A DNA stretch of 64,000 bases from Flavobacteriaceae bacterium UBA3159 (lineage in GTDB: Bacteria > Bacteroidota > Bacteroidia > Flavobacteriales > Flavobacteriaceae). Positions 43,423 to 52,836 of this stretch are shown one piece after another. The stretch's first letter is position 1. Each line of letters opens with the position of its first letter. The position numbers and the translations under genes are program-made. The DNA is taken from positions 62,001-126,000 of the forward strand of contig DEYL01000002.1 in assembly GCA_002364535.1 (NCBI GenBank). The letters run 5' to 3'. The notes below the pieces were generated by a model. It was not told the origin of the DNA and did not search any database. It saw only the letters and a program-made list of their open reading frames with translations.

Positions 43423-44340
43423 ATGAACGCTAATTACTCGAAATTAATCAAAACCGCAGCCAAAAACCTGGGTTTTCTCTCTTGCGGTATTTCAAAAGCC
43501 GATTTTTTGGAGGAAGAAGCCCCACGACTAGAGCAATGGCTAAAAGAGGGAAAACACGGCCAAATGGTCTATATGGAAAACCATTTTGATAAACGCCTCG
43601 ATCCCAGACTTTTAGTTCCCGGAGCTAAAAGCGTGGTTTCCCTTTTGCTCAACTATTATAGCGACGAACAACAAGTAAAGGGAGCCCCGAAAATCTCTAA
43701 ATACGCCTTCGGAACCGATTACCATTTTGTGATAAAGACCAAGCTCAAACAACTATTCCAAATACTTCAACAGGAAATAGGAGAGATTAATGGAAGGATA
43801 TTTGTGGATTCTGCTCCGGTGATGGACAAAGCCTGGGCCACTCGAAGTGGTTTGGGATGGATGGGAAAAAACACCAATCTGATTACCCAAAAAGTTGGGT
43901 CTTTCTTTTTTATTGCCGAAATGATCATTGATTTGGAATTGGAATACGATACTCCTGTAACTGATCACTGTGGAACTTGTACCGCCTGTATTGATGCCTG
44001 CCCTACCGAGGCATTATCCCCGTACAAGATTGACGCCAGTAAGTGCATTTCCTACCTCACTATTGAACTCAAAGATCAGATCCCTAACGAATTTCAAAAC
44101 AAAATGGACGACTGGGCCTTCGGATGTGATGTTTGTCAAGACGTATGCCCTTGGAATAGATTTTCCAAATCACATAACGAACCCCTGTTTGATCCAAATC
44201 CCGAAATGTTAGATTTTAAACGAAAAGACTGGGAAGAACTCACTGAGGCCACCTTTGAGACTATTTTTAAAAACAGTGCTATCAAAAGAATCCGATATGA
44301 AGGATTCAAAAGAAACCTTGCTTTTTTAATCGATAATTGA
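43423..44340 (+). CDS. queG: Epoxyqueuosine reductase
   Basis: This enzyme performs the last step of queuosine tRNA modification, reducing epoxyqueuosine with a cobalamin and two [4Fe-4S] clusters. The 305-residue protein has the cobalamin-side signature WATRSGLGWMGKNTNLI and two Cys clusters: CGTCTACIDACPTEAL (about residue 184) and CDVCQDVCPWNRF (about 237). The ATG at 43423 follows the ruvB stop by one base. A GTG at 43408 would overlap ruvB and is less family-like. The C-terminal HEAT-like region of longer homologues is absent, as in other short QueG proteins. Confidence 0.95.
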   Translation: MNANYSKLIKTAAKNLGFLSCGISKADFLEEEAPRLEQWLKEGKHGQMVYMENHFDKRLDPRLLVPGAKSVVSLLLNYYSDEQQVKGAPKISKYAFGTDYHFVIKTKLKQLFQILQQEIGEINGRIFVDSAPVMDKAWATRSGLGWMGKNTNLITQKVGSFFFIAEMIIDLELEYDTPVTDHCGTCTACIDACPTEALSPYKIDASKCISYLTIELKDQIPNEFQNKMDDWAFGCDVCQDVCPWNRFSKSHNEPLFDPNPEMLDFKRKDWEELTEATFETIFKNSAIKRIRYEGFKRNLAFLIDN

Positions 44341-44478
44341 GAAAATTTGTAAAATAAATTTATCTGTCTAGTTTCTTGGTTTGTGATTATTTGATGGTAG
44401 GTATGTAAAGTAATATAGGAGTTTGTTTATCAGGTTTGCTTTTAAAAAATAGATCTAGACTTTAAATCTAAAATTAAC

Positions 44479-44486
44479 TAATTTTG
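44479..44486 (+). promoter_or_regulatory. -7-like box upstream of the haloperoxidase-family gene
   Basis: TAATTTTG matches TAnnTTTG and lies about 52 nt before the chosen ATG at 44539. No -33 TTTG was seen. Confidence 0.33.
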
Positions 44487-44538
44487 AAAAAAACTCTAAA
44501 TGACTGGTAGTTTTCTAAAAATTTTTGAAGTAACACCC

Positions 44539-45861
44539 ATGAAAGCCTCATTTTTATTCATTTTTGTTTTTTTATTTTTTGTTAATTGCCAAAAACAGCT
44601 TACACCTATAAAAATCAGTGCTGAAGATTTTCACTTGGCACAAGACGAGTTGACAGCCGTAATGGTCCACGATATCTTTTCTCCACCGTTGGCTAGTAGG
44701 GTTTATGCCTATTCCAATATTGCTGCCTATGAGATCCTTGCTCAAAAAAAGGAGTATCCCTATTCAAGTTATGCAAGGATTCTAAATGGTTTTCAGGGCA
44801 TAAGTCCAGCCAAAGATAGTTTAGTAGACCACAAACTCTCTGCCCTGATTGCTTTTTTAGAGGTTGGAAAAAATCTAATTTTTTCAGTGGACAGGATGTC
44901 AGCCTATATTGATGGCTTATCACAGCAATGGAAAGAACATAACCCTGAGATTTATCTTGCTTCATACGATTACGCTATGCAAGTGGTAGGCGAGATCAAA
45001 GCCTGGTATGCCAAAGACAATTACAAACAAACCCGAACTTTCCCCAAGTTCTTCGTAGACTATGATAGTCCCTCACGGTGGCAACCTACTCCTCCAGATT
45101 ATATGGACGGAATAGAACCGCATTGGAGTAAAATCAGACCTTTTTTATTGAATTCCTCGCACCAGTTTCAACCCGAGCCACCACCCCCTTTTTCCATGAA
45201 GCCTGAATCTCCATTTTATAAGGAGTTGCTAGAGGTTTACCAGGTAGTTCAGGAGATCCAGAAAAGTGAACAACAGGACGAACGGCAGGAGATCGCCAAA
45301 TTCTGGGACTGCAATCCCTATGTTTCTACACACAAGGGCCATGTAATGTTTGCTCTTAAAAAGATCAGTCCTGGTGCGCATTGGATGGGGATAATAAAAA
45401 TTGTAGCTCGCAATAGAAAAGCTGATTATAATAGTACAGTCGCGGCATATTCACACACAGCCATTGCCATAGCAGACGCATTTATCAGTTGTTGGGACGA
45501 AAAATATAGGAGTAATCTAATCCGACCAGAGACACTAATTAACAAAGTTTTGGATGAAGATTGGTATCCGATACTGCAGACACCGCCTTTTCCTGAATAC
45601 ACTAGTGGTCATTCTGTCGTATCAGGAGCAGCCTCTGTGATACTTACTAACCTCTTTGGAGACAATATTGCTTTTGATGATGATACCGAATTGCCTTACG
45701 ATCTTCCTATTCGGAGCTATCAATCATTTAATCATGCAGCAGAAGAGGCAGCTATTAGTAGAATGTATGGGGGTATACACTATAGAAAGGCTATTGAAGA
45801 AGGTCTAAAGCAGGGTCGTAGTGTGGGAAACTTTATCAGTGAAAAACTGAATTTGAAATAA
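44539..45861 (+). CDS. Vanadium-dependent haloperoxidase / PAP2-family lipoprotein
   Basis: This exported lipoprotein of about 440 residues (signal MKASFLFIFVFLFFVNC) has the C-terminal vanadate/phosphate site of the family: KYRSNLIRP (K-x6-RP), FPEYTSGHSVVSGAA (SGH) and SRMYGGIHYRKAIEEG (SRxxxGxH). Members either oxidise halides with H2O2 or act as acid phosphatases, and the motif alone does not separate the two. Bacteroidota homologues encoded near SusC/D systems are often of unknown substrate. An ATG at 44500 is in frame but would place extra residues before the signal. It is followed 9 bp later by a small lipoprotein gene. Confidence 0.85.
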   Translation: MKASFLFIFVFLFFVNCQKQLTPIKISAEDFHLAQDELTAVMVHDIFSPPLASRVYAYSNIAAYEILAQKKEYPYSSYARILNGFQGISPAKDSLVDHKLSALIAFLEVGKNLIFSVDRMSAYIDGLSQQWKEHNPEIYLASYDYAMQVVGEIKAWYAKDNYKQTRTFPKFFVDYDSPSRWQPTPPDYMDGIEPHWSKIRPFLLNSSHQFQPEPPPPFSMKPESPFYKELLEVYQVVQEIQKSEQQDERQEIAKFWDCNPYVSTHKGHVMFALKKISPGAHWMGIIKIVARNRKADYNSTVAAYSHTAIAIADAFISCWDEKYRSNLIRPETLINKVLDEDWYPILQTPPFPEYTSGHSVVSGAASVILTNLFGDNIAFDDDTELPYDLPIRSYQSFNHAAEEAAISRMYGGIHYRKAIEEGLKQGRSVGNFISEKLNLK

Positions 45862-45870
45862 TTAATAATT

Positions 45871-46401
45871 ATGAAAAATATTTTTTCGTTGTTTTGTCTC
45901 ATAATTCTTTTTAGTTGTTCTAAAGAAGTACCGGACTCAAAAAAATTAACTTTTTTTGACAACTATTCAAATATAATATGGTATGCTGAGTTTAATTATG
46001 ATTTAAATCAAACTGAACATGAATTCATTCAATTCACTAATGACATGATATCAGGGGGTTCTACTTTTATAAATGTTTGTGAAATCATTTCTGATAAACC
46101 TAGAAATCTCTCACTTAATTGGGGAGATAACTTTAGTTTTTTTGAAAATTATTGTGAAAACTATAATGTTAAACTTGTCGAAAATTCACCTAATAAGCTT
46201 ATTTATAGAGCCTCATACTTCACTGGAGAAATTCAAGAGAATAATTGTATTAATCTAGTTTTACAAAATTTAAATCAGAATCCCCAAAGGGTTACTTGGA
46301 CAGTTAATGAAGATGTTTTATCAGTTAGTCACGAAAATGAAGATTCTATAGAAACTTTTTTTATTCAAGTAGAAAATTTTGATAGCGCTTGTTTTAATTA
46401 A
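45871..46401 (+). CDS. Unknown lipoprotein, 176 residues
   Basis: The N-terminus MKNIFSLFCLIILFSCSKEV is a clear lipoprotein signal (Cys16). The remainder is beta-rich with many Asn, Glu and Phe residues and four further cysteines, which could form disulfides. I recognise no family. It is noticeably more AT-rich than the gene before it, with heavy use of AAT, TTT and ATT codons, which may indicate separate ancestry. The 9-bp gap suggests co-transcription with the haloperoxidase-family gene. Confidence 0.72.
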   Translation: MKNIFSLFCLIILFSCSKEVPDSKKLTFFDNYSNIIWYAEFNYDLNQTEHEFIQFTNDMISGGSTFINVCEIISDKPRNLSLNWGDNFSFFENYCENYNVKLVENSPNKLIYRASYFTGEIQENNCINLVLQNLNQNPQRVTWTVNEDVLSVSHENEDSIETFFIQVENFDSACFN

Positions 46402-46494
46402 TTTTAAAAATGTTCTAATAAAATTTCTTTAGAATAAAAAATCTTGACAAGTATGTAATCTTTTAACTTATTAAAAAGTTCAATCTAAAATTTA

Positions 46495-49400
46495 TTAATT
46501 TTTCTGATGTAAAAATTTAGATAATTTTAAAACAAAACTATTACTCCACTCAAGTTTTTGGTTGGCATAATAAAATTCAACTAAATTTTTGGTTTGAGTT
46601 GTTGATCCATGCTTTGAGCCCAATAGCTTTGTTACAAATTTTTGAGCATCTCCCTCCCCTTTGGTTTCTGCGATAGCATAGATCCCCAAAAGATGATTGT
46701 TAGAAGGTTTAAATATTTGTTCCTTTGAAATCTTTGCTATCTCCTCCAACGATTTATGTGCCTTTTCAGTTTGTTGGTTTTTATGTTCAATGTAAGCTAA
46801 TAGAAACCTTTCCCATCGTTCTTCAGGATCAAATGGTTTCCCTACTCCAAGATGCTCGGGCCATACTAATGCTTTATTAAGCCTCAGAGTCGCTTTGGAG
46901 TAATCTCCTTTAATTACGGATTGCAAAGCACTTCCTATATAGGCGTCAGTATATATTCTTCTACCTTCGGTAGCATGTTCATAAGGCAATATCTTAAGAT
47001 CTTTCAACAAATTTATAGTCTGGTCATAATTTTTAAGTTTATTTAGGTTTTGAGCCAAAAGCATACCAGCAAAATAGTTGTCTTGATCTTTTTCAAAAGT
47101 CTTCCGTATGATTTTCATAGAAGCTAATGAATTTCCCGATTCAAAATGGTCTTCAGCAAGTGAAAAGGCATAGCGCCAGTTTTTCGGAGATTGTTTATAA
47201 GCCTTTTTTAAGTCTTTTTTATACCCTGATATCTGATGTTTTTTAAACAACATACCTCTAATGTAATAAAATAGATGATTATTAGGATTTTGCCCCAAAT
47301 CTTTAAAAATTTGAATACCTTTTTGCGTTTGAGAACGTCCAATTAAATTTAGACCCATCAGATATTGTGCTTTCCAAGAGGGATTCTGAGCAACTACCCA
47401 TTCAAGCATATTCAAGCTTTCTTTCCTGAAAGGAAAAACAAAAGCTATGGATTCATCATCCAACGGACTGGGGGCCATCTGATTTTGATTTAGATATGCT
47501 AGCCAAAGAGAATTAAGTAGATGTTTTGGTCCCGTTTCAAGGACTTTAATAGCCTCTTTACCAATGTTTCTGTTGTGATAAAATAATGCTAATTCTAGAA
47601 AAGTCTGGTTTGGAAATTCCGATCGATGAGAATCGATAACTGTTATTTTGTCATTTTCATTCAGCAAATATTTTTCATAAACTGCAAAATGATTGATGGG
47701 GTCAATTTCTTCGATTTCTGAAATTGTCTGAAGTGCATTTTCTTTGTCACCTAAAATTCTATAAAGCAGAGCTTTTTGCGAAAGGGCATTAATGTTATCG
47801 GTATTGAACTTCAGAGCGATATCATTGTAATGCTTAGCATCGCTGTATTTTTTTTCAATGATATGTATTTGCGCCATCAAAGTATTGGCAGAGGATCGGT
47901 AAGTCACTGATCGGCCCGCCCAACCCAAATGTTCTTTGGCATTGATCCAATCTTTTTTTGCCATGTAAGTAATTCCAGCAGTATAGTTAAGTCCATTGTG
48001 ATAGGCGTCTATTTGTAAACCTACGTCGGCAATTGAAAGGGCTTTATCATAATCACCATTTCTATAGTAGAGAAAGGAAAGTTCTTTTCTAGCTTCAACA
48101 TGAAGTGGGTCTTCTTCGATAATTTCTTTGAGTAAATTCTCTGCTAATGTGTAATCGCGATATCGCTGGGCATCTTTGGCCTTTAAAAAAGTTTTTTCTA
48201 GTGTATTTTGAGTAATCACCTCGGGATTGTCAAATCTCCTTTTGATTAGTTCTGGCTCGTTATTGTAATGCAATTCCAATCCAGGAATGTCAATGGAATA
48301 ATTTCCGGCAGGCTTCTTAAAAAATAGGGTATGGGTACTGTTGGGAGTGGTTTTAATTTTTTGATTTTGTATTTTATAACCTGATTCAAGGGTAATATTG
48401 GATTCAGCTGCTTTAAAAGCATTGATTTTTACTTCTATAATATTGTCAGTTTCGATAACATTCATGGCACCAAAGGGAGATGCCTCTTTGATTCCGCCAA
48501 TTTCTTTGACGGGAAACCATACTTCGGTCCACTGGTCGGTGAGGTGGGGATCGAAAGTTGCTTGGCTGATAGGGTTTTCTTCACCGGGGAAATATTGTAC
48601 ATAAAGCCTCCCTGCCTGATATTCAATATACTGCCCGTCGGAATCAGTGAGCAGGTCTTCCCAAATTCCTCCAGCTCTCGAGAGATTCCAAAGCCATAGT
48701 TTTTGTCCGGGAATTTCGTCGTATCGTCCCCAATGACCAAAACCGATGTCGCTATCCTTATAATATCCTCCGAAAAAATCATTGTATTCTCCAATAACGT
48801 GATAGGATTTACTGGGACCAAAATTATTTTGGTTGTATTGAGACAAATCTCTGTTTAGTGGGTCAACGGGCCAGGATTTTGTCATTCCCCCATGGGTAAG
48901 GAACTGATCTCCAGGGGTGTAGAATACCAAATCTTGTTGAGCGGCTGCAGCGGCGGTCATCCAGTTGTAATAAGCTTGCTCGGTATCTGTGGGATTGTAC
49001 CATACCGCTTTGGTGGTAAAGGCACTTTGGTCTTTAGGTAAGATGATTTTCACTCGCCATTGGGTTCTGGAGGGCAAATCAATTCCGCCAACTGTGCACA
49101 TTACACTCCCATCTCGTAACTCGTCTAGTCGATAGTCTACAGGGGTACCAGTGCCTGGATGATGCCCGATTACTCCAAAATTAAATTCTATGCCTCCAGA
49201 GGTCCAAGGACCACGCATCGCAATATTCCTGAATTTGGCCACTTCGTTTTTGTATATAAATTCATTGCCGTTGCTTTTATCGATAGCTCCCCATACCTTT
49301 CCGCCTACCTCAGGAAAAATTGAAACTTCAATCCATCGATTTTCCAGTGTAATTTTTTTAAATGTATTTTCAGATTTTTCAAATTCATAACCTTGAAACT

Positions 49401-49590
49401 TGTGGTAGGGGTATATTTTGGGATTAAAAACAAAAGCCGGTAATGGATTGGGGTCACCAAAGTAATAGGTTGGATACTTTACGTTTTCTTCGACTATTTT
49501 CTGTTCTTGAGCAGATGAAGAAGATGGTAAAAATAAAAAAATGCTAAAAATCGAGAATATCTTTAGGAGTTGAGAAATTCGAAAATTCAT
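46495..49590 (-). CDS. Exported DUF5107 protein with TPR repeats
   Basis: This 1031-residue secreted or periplasmic protein has a signal peptide (to about residue 27, SSSSAQEQ). Residues about 35-420 match the DUF5107 type, a beta-sandwich-like domain with motifs such as GGKVWGAIDKSNGNEFIYKN, MRGPWTSGGIEFNFGVIGHH and WNLSRAGGIWEDLLTDSDGQ. The rest (about 460-1000) is a string of tetratricopeptide-like helix pairs. The N-terminal part recalls mutarotase-like folds, so carbohydrate binding is plausible but unproven. It is divergent from susC with a 228-bp gap, suggesting a role in the same uptake system. Confidence 0.82.
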   Translation of the reverse strand: MNFRISQLLKIFSIFSIFLFLPSSSSAQEQKIVEENVKYPTYYFGDPNPLPAFVFNPKIYPYHKFQGYEFEKSENTFKKITLENRWIEVSIFPEVGGKVWGAIDKSNGNEFIYKNEVAKFRNIAMRGPWTSGGIEFNFGVIGHHPGTGTPVDYRLDELRDGSVMCTVGGIDLPSRTQWRVKIILPKDQSAFTTKAVWYNPTDTEQAYYNWMTAAAAAQQDLVFYTPGDQFLTHGGMTKSWPVDPLNRDLSQYNQNNFGPSKSYHVIGEYNDFFGGYYKDSDIGFGHWGRYDEIPGQKLWLWNLSRAGGIWEDLLTDSDGQYIEYQAGRLYVQYFPGEENPISQATFDPHLTDQWTEVWFPVKEIGGIKEASPFGAMNVIETDNIIEVKINAFKAAESNITLESGYKIQNQKIKTTPNSTHTLFFKKPAGNYSIDIPGLELHYNNEPELIKRRFDNPEVITQNTLEKTFLKAKDAQRYRDYTLAENLLKEIIEEDPLHVEARKELSFLYYRNGDYDKALSIADVGLQIDAYHNGLNYTAGITYMAKKDWINAKEHLGWAGRSVTYRSSANTLMAQIHIIEKKYSDAKHYNDIALKFNTDNINALSQKALLYRILGDKENALQTISEIEEIDPINHFAVYEKYLLNENDKITVIDSHRSEFPNQTFLELALFYHNRNIGKEAIKVLETGPKHLLNSLWLAYLNQNQMAPSPLDDESIAFVFPFRKESLNMLEWVVAQNPSWKAQYLMGLNLIGRSQTQKGIQIFKDLGQNPNNHLFYYIRGMLFKKHQISGYKKDLKKAYKQSPKNWRYAFSLAEDHFESGNSLASMKIIRKTFEKDQDNYFAGMLLAQNLNKLKNYDQTINLLKDLKILPYEHATEGRRIYTDAYIGSALQSVIKGDYSKATLRLNKALVWPEHLGVGKPFDPEERWERFLLAYIEHKNQQTEKAHKSLEEIAKISKEQIFKPSNNHLLGIYAIAETKGEGDAQKFVTKLLGSKHGSTTQTKNLVEFYYANQKLEWSNSFVLKLSKFLHQKN

Positions 49591-49751
49591 TTTTGTTATG
49601 TTTTGTTTTAAATCTAATAAACTTCAATTTACAACAATAATAAAAAACACTCCTTTGATATAGAAATTTCTCTTTACGAACTTGATTTGAGCCCCTTATT
49701 TGTAATGATTTAAAATATTAACAAAAAATTAGTATTTAAAAAGTTATTAGT

Positions 49752-49759
49752 TATATTTG
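49752..49759 (+). promoter_or_regulatory. -7 box for susC-susD
   Basis: TATATTTG matches TAnnTTTG, giving a leader of about 55 nt before the susC ATG. The -33 position reads AT-rich bases without TTTG. Confidence 0.4.
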
Positions 49760-49818
49760 AATTCTCTATTTCTAGATAGGGCAATTATTGAATTTTTACA
49801 AACCAATTCAAATTTATT

Positions 49819-52800
49819 ATGAAACAAAAAACTATTAAACATGCAATTTTAAGCCTTTGTATATTATTAAGTGGCTTTTTATTTGCACAAAATTCTGTAA
49901 ATGGTACAATTACAGATGAAGAAGGTGTACCTCTTCCTGGTGCAACAATTGTTGTTCTAGAGACTAATGACGGATCTACAACTGATTTTGATGGAAATTA
50001 TTCAATTTCCGCTGCTGAGGGCCAAACCTTGGAAATTAGTTTTGTTGGTTATGAAACTCAGCAAATTACTGTCGGTTCAAATGCTGTTTACAGTATTTCA
50101 TTGGTTGCAGGAAATGCACTAGATGAAATTGTTGTTTCTGCTCTAGGTATAAAAAGAGACGAAAAAACCCTTACTTATGCTAGTCAGACTGTGAAATCTG
50201 AGAATCTTACTCAAGCTAGAGACATGAACTTTGCTAATAGTTTGTCCGGTAGAGCAGCAGGTGTTGAAATCAGAAAAAGTAGTTCTGGTTCTGGTGGATC
50301 CACTAGAATTGTTCTTCGAGGTAGTAAATCTCTTAGAGGCGACAGTCAACCTTTAATAGTAATTGATGGTATTCCCATGGTTAATAATAGAAACAGTCAG
50401 CCAGATGTCTGGAGCGGGAATGATACAGGAGATGGGTTATCTCAAATTAACCCAGACGACATAGAAAGTATTACTATTCTTAAAGGTGCGAATGCTGCAG
50501 TGCTTTACGGTAGTCAAGGTGCTAATGGTGTTGTTATGATTACTACCAAATCAGGCGAGGAAGGAGTTACTAAAGTTAGTGTTAATTCAGGTGTTACATT
50601 TGAAAGTGTAATCAAAACACCTGAACTTCAATATGATTATGGTGCCTTAAATGGCGATAAAAATAGTTGGTCCACTACTAAAGGTAACTATGACAGTGGT
50701 TATGTTGAAGATTTTTTCCAAACAGGAGCTAACTATATAAATTCTATTTCTGTAAGTGGAGGTAACAATAAGACAAAAGCTTATTTCTCATATTATAATT
50801 CGACTTCAGATGGAGTAATTCCAACTTTTAAATATCAGAAAAATAATGTATCCTTTAAGCAGTCTACTAAACTTCTTGACGATAAGATGACAATAACATC
50901 TAATATTATTTTAGCAGATGAAAAGACTCACAACAGACCAGGTGCGGGGTATTATTTAAATCCTCTTGTGGCATTGTATACATTCCCTAGAGAAAGAAAT
51001 TGGAATAATTTCAACACAAACTATCAAACATTTGATACTGCAACAAACATGTACAAGCAAAACATATATGCTAATTATCACTTCTTATCAAATCCTAACT
51101 GGGTTTTGAACAAACAACCTAAGGATGACAGGATAAAAAGAGCAATCTCAAGCTTAAACATTAAATATGAATTTTCTGAAAAGCTCTCATTCCAAGCTAG
51201 AGCTTCCTATGACTATTCTAATAAAACATATGAGCAACAACATGCAGCAAGTTCTAACCCAACTAATACTGGTGATAACGGTAGATGGGACTACAGAAGG
51301 CTAAATGACGAACTGTTTTATACAGATGGTATATTATCTTTTAACGATAACCTTACAGATGATTTGAGTTTGACACTTGTTGCCGGAGCATCACTTCAAC
51401 ATCATGTATATGGTGAAGGAGTGTCCGTAACATCTGGTAATGATGGAAAGCTTTTTTACGCTAATGAATTTAACTTCCAAAACCTTCCAACTAATGTTCA
51501 AGTTCGATCGGCTCTTGGAAGTAAAGTTGAAAAACAGGCTGTATTTGGAAATGCAGTAATTGGATTTAAAGATTATCTTTTCTTAGACGTATCAGGAAGA
51601 AATGACTGGGCTTCTACCCTTGTAGGAACTGGGAATGACTCATATTTTTACCCTTCTTATGGGTTGTCTGCCATAGTTTCAGAAATGATAAGTCTCCCCC
51701 AAATTATAAGCTTTGCTAAAATTAGAGGTTCGCTTGCATCTGTAGGTAATGAAGTTCCTTTTAATAGAATTAATCCTCAAAATACTGTTACTGCAGCAGG
51801 AGGTGTTAATAGAAATACGCAAAAACCATTTACAGATTTAGAACCTGAATTAATTGAAACTACTGAATTTGGTATTGATCTAAGATTTATGAACAATAAA
51901 ATAGGCTTAGATTTAGCAGTTTACAATATCAAAAGTACAAATCAATTCTTAAGTCTTAGTGCACCATCAGGATCAGGTTACACTACTTATTTTGTAAATG
52001 CAGGAGAGATTGTTAATAAAGGAATTGAATTAAGTCTTAGTGGCAATATTATTGAAAAGGGTAATCTTTCCTGGACTTCTGTTCTTAACTTTACAAAAAA
52101 CACAAATGAAGTTGTATCAATTCATCCAGATCTTACAGGTCTTGGAGATGGCGGAGGAGATGGTGTTCAGTCTAGATTTGTCCCCGGAGGGTCAATTGGA
52201 GATTTGTATGTAAGAAAGCACAAGAGAGATACTCAAGGAAGAATTATAATTGACAAAAACGGAGCTCCACTTAGTACTGATCATGAGCTCGCAGGTAATG
52301 CTGAACCAGATTTTAGTATTGGATGGTCGAATAACTTTTCTTTAGGGGATAAACTTACTGCTGGATTTATCATAAATGGTAAATTTGGAGGTGAGGTATA
52401 CTCTCACACAGAAACTATGTTAAATGGTTTTGGAGTTTCTAAAAGATCAGGTGAAGCAAGAGATGCTGGGAGTGTATCTGTAAATGCGGTAGATGAAAAT
52501 GGTTCAGCTGTTAGTTCAGTAGACCCTGTAAAATGGTATACAGCTCTCGGTGATAGAAATGGTATTGGAGAACCCTATGTATACAGTAGAACTAACATTA
52601 GACTAACCCAGCTTTCAATTGGTTACAACTTTGATGTTTCATCTCTTGGAATTCCAATTGAAGGGGCTAATTTGTCTTTGATAGGTAATAATCTTCTTTA
52701 CAGTGCAGAGGCTCCATTTGATCCTGAAGTAGCAATGAGTACAGGAAGAAATGCTCAAGGAATTGATAACTTTACAACTCCTTCTACCAGAACAATCGGT

Positions 52801-52824
52801 ATGAACTTAAGATTAACTTTCTAA
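49819..52824 (+). CDS. susC: SusC/RagA-type TonB-dependent outer-membrane receptor
   Basis: This 1001-residue outer-membrane importer has a signal peptide ending FLFAQN. A carboxypeptidase-regulatory-like domain follows (VNGTITDEEGVPLPGATIVV, about 28-100), then the TonB-box region and plug with SLRGDSQPLIVIDGIPMVN and the SusC signature SITILKGANAAVLYGSQGAN. A 22-strand-type barrel ends in TRTIGMNLRLTF. With the SusD lipoprotein 12 bp downstream it forms a lidded transporter for large substrates. The substrate is unknown; no glycosidase or sulfatase gene lies in the window to indicate a glycan. Confidence 0.95.
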   Translation: MKQKTIKHAILSLCILLSGFLFAQNSVNGTITDEEGVPLPGATIVVLETNDGSTTDFDGNYSISAAEGQTLEISFVGYETQQITVGSNAVYSISLVAGNALDEIVVSALGIKRDEKTLTYASQTVKSENLTQARDMNFANSLSGRAAGVEIRKSSSGSGGSTRIVLRGSKSLRGDSQPLIVIDGIPMVNNRNSQPDVWSGNDTGDGLSQINPDDIESITILKGANAAVLYGSQGANGVVMITTKSGEEGVTKVSVNSGVTFESVIKTPELQYDYGALNGDKNSWSTTKGNYDSGYVEDFFQTGANYINSISVSGGNNKTKAYFSYYNSTSDGVIPTFKYQKNNVSFKQSTKLLDDKMTITSNIILADEKTHNRPGAGYYLNPLVALYTFPRERNWNNFNTNYQTFDTATNMYKQNIYANYHFLSNPNWVLNKQPKDDRIKRAISSLNIKYEFSEKLSFQARASYDYSNKTYEQQHAASSNPTNTGDNGRWDYRRLNDELFYTDGILSFNDNLTDDLSLTLVAGASLQHHVYGEGVSVTSGNDGKLFYANEFNFQNLPTNVQVRSALGSKVEKQAVFGNAVIGFKDYLFLDVSGRNDWASTLVGTGNDSYFYPSYGLSAIVSEMISLPQIISFAKIRGSLASVGNEVPFNRINPQNTVTAAGGVNRNTQKPFTDLEPELIETTEFGIDLRFMNNKIGLDLAVYNIKSTNQFLSLSAPSGSGYTTYFVNAGEIVNKGIELSLSGNIIEKGNLSWTSVLNFTKNTNEVVSIHPDLTGLGDGGGDGVQSRFVPGGSIGDLYVRKHKRDTQGRIIIDKNGAPLSTDHELAGNAEPDFSIGWSNNFSLGDKLTAGFIINGKFGGEVYSHTETMLNGFGVSKRSGEARDAGSVSVNAVDENGSAVSSVDPVKWYTALGDRNGIGEPYVYSRTNIRLTQLSIGYNFDVSSLGIPIEGANLSLIGNNLLYSAEAPFDPEVAMSTGRNAQGIDNFTTPSTRTIGMNLRLTF

Positions 52825-52836
52825 ATTTAGAAAAAA

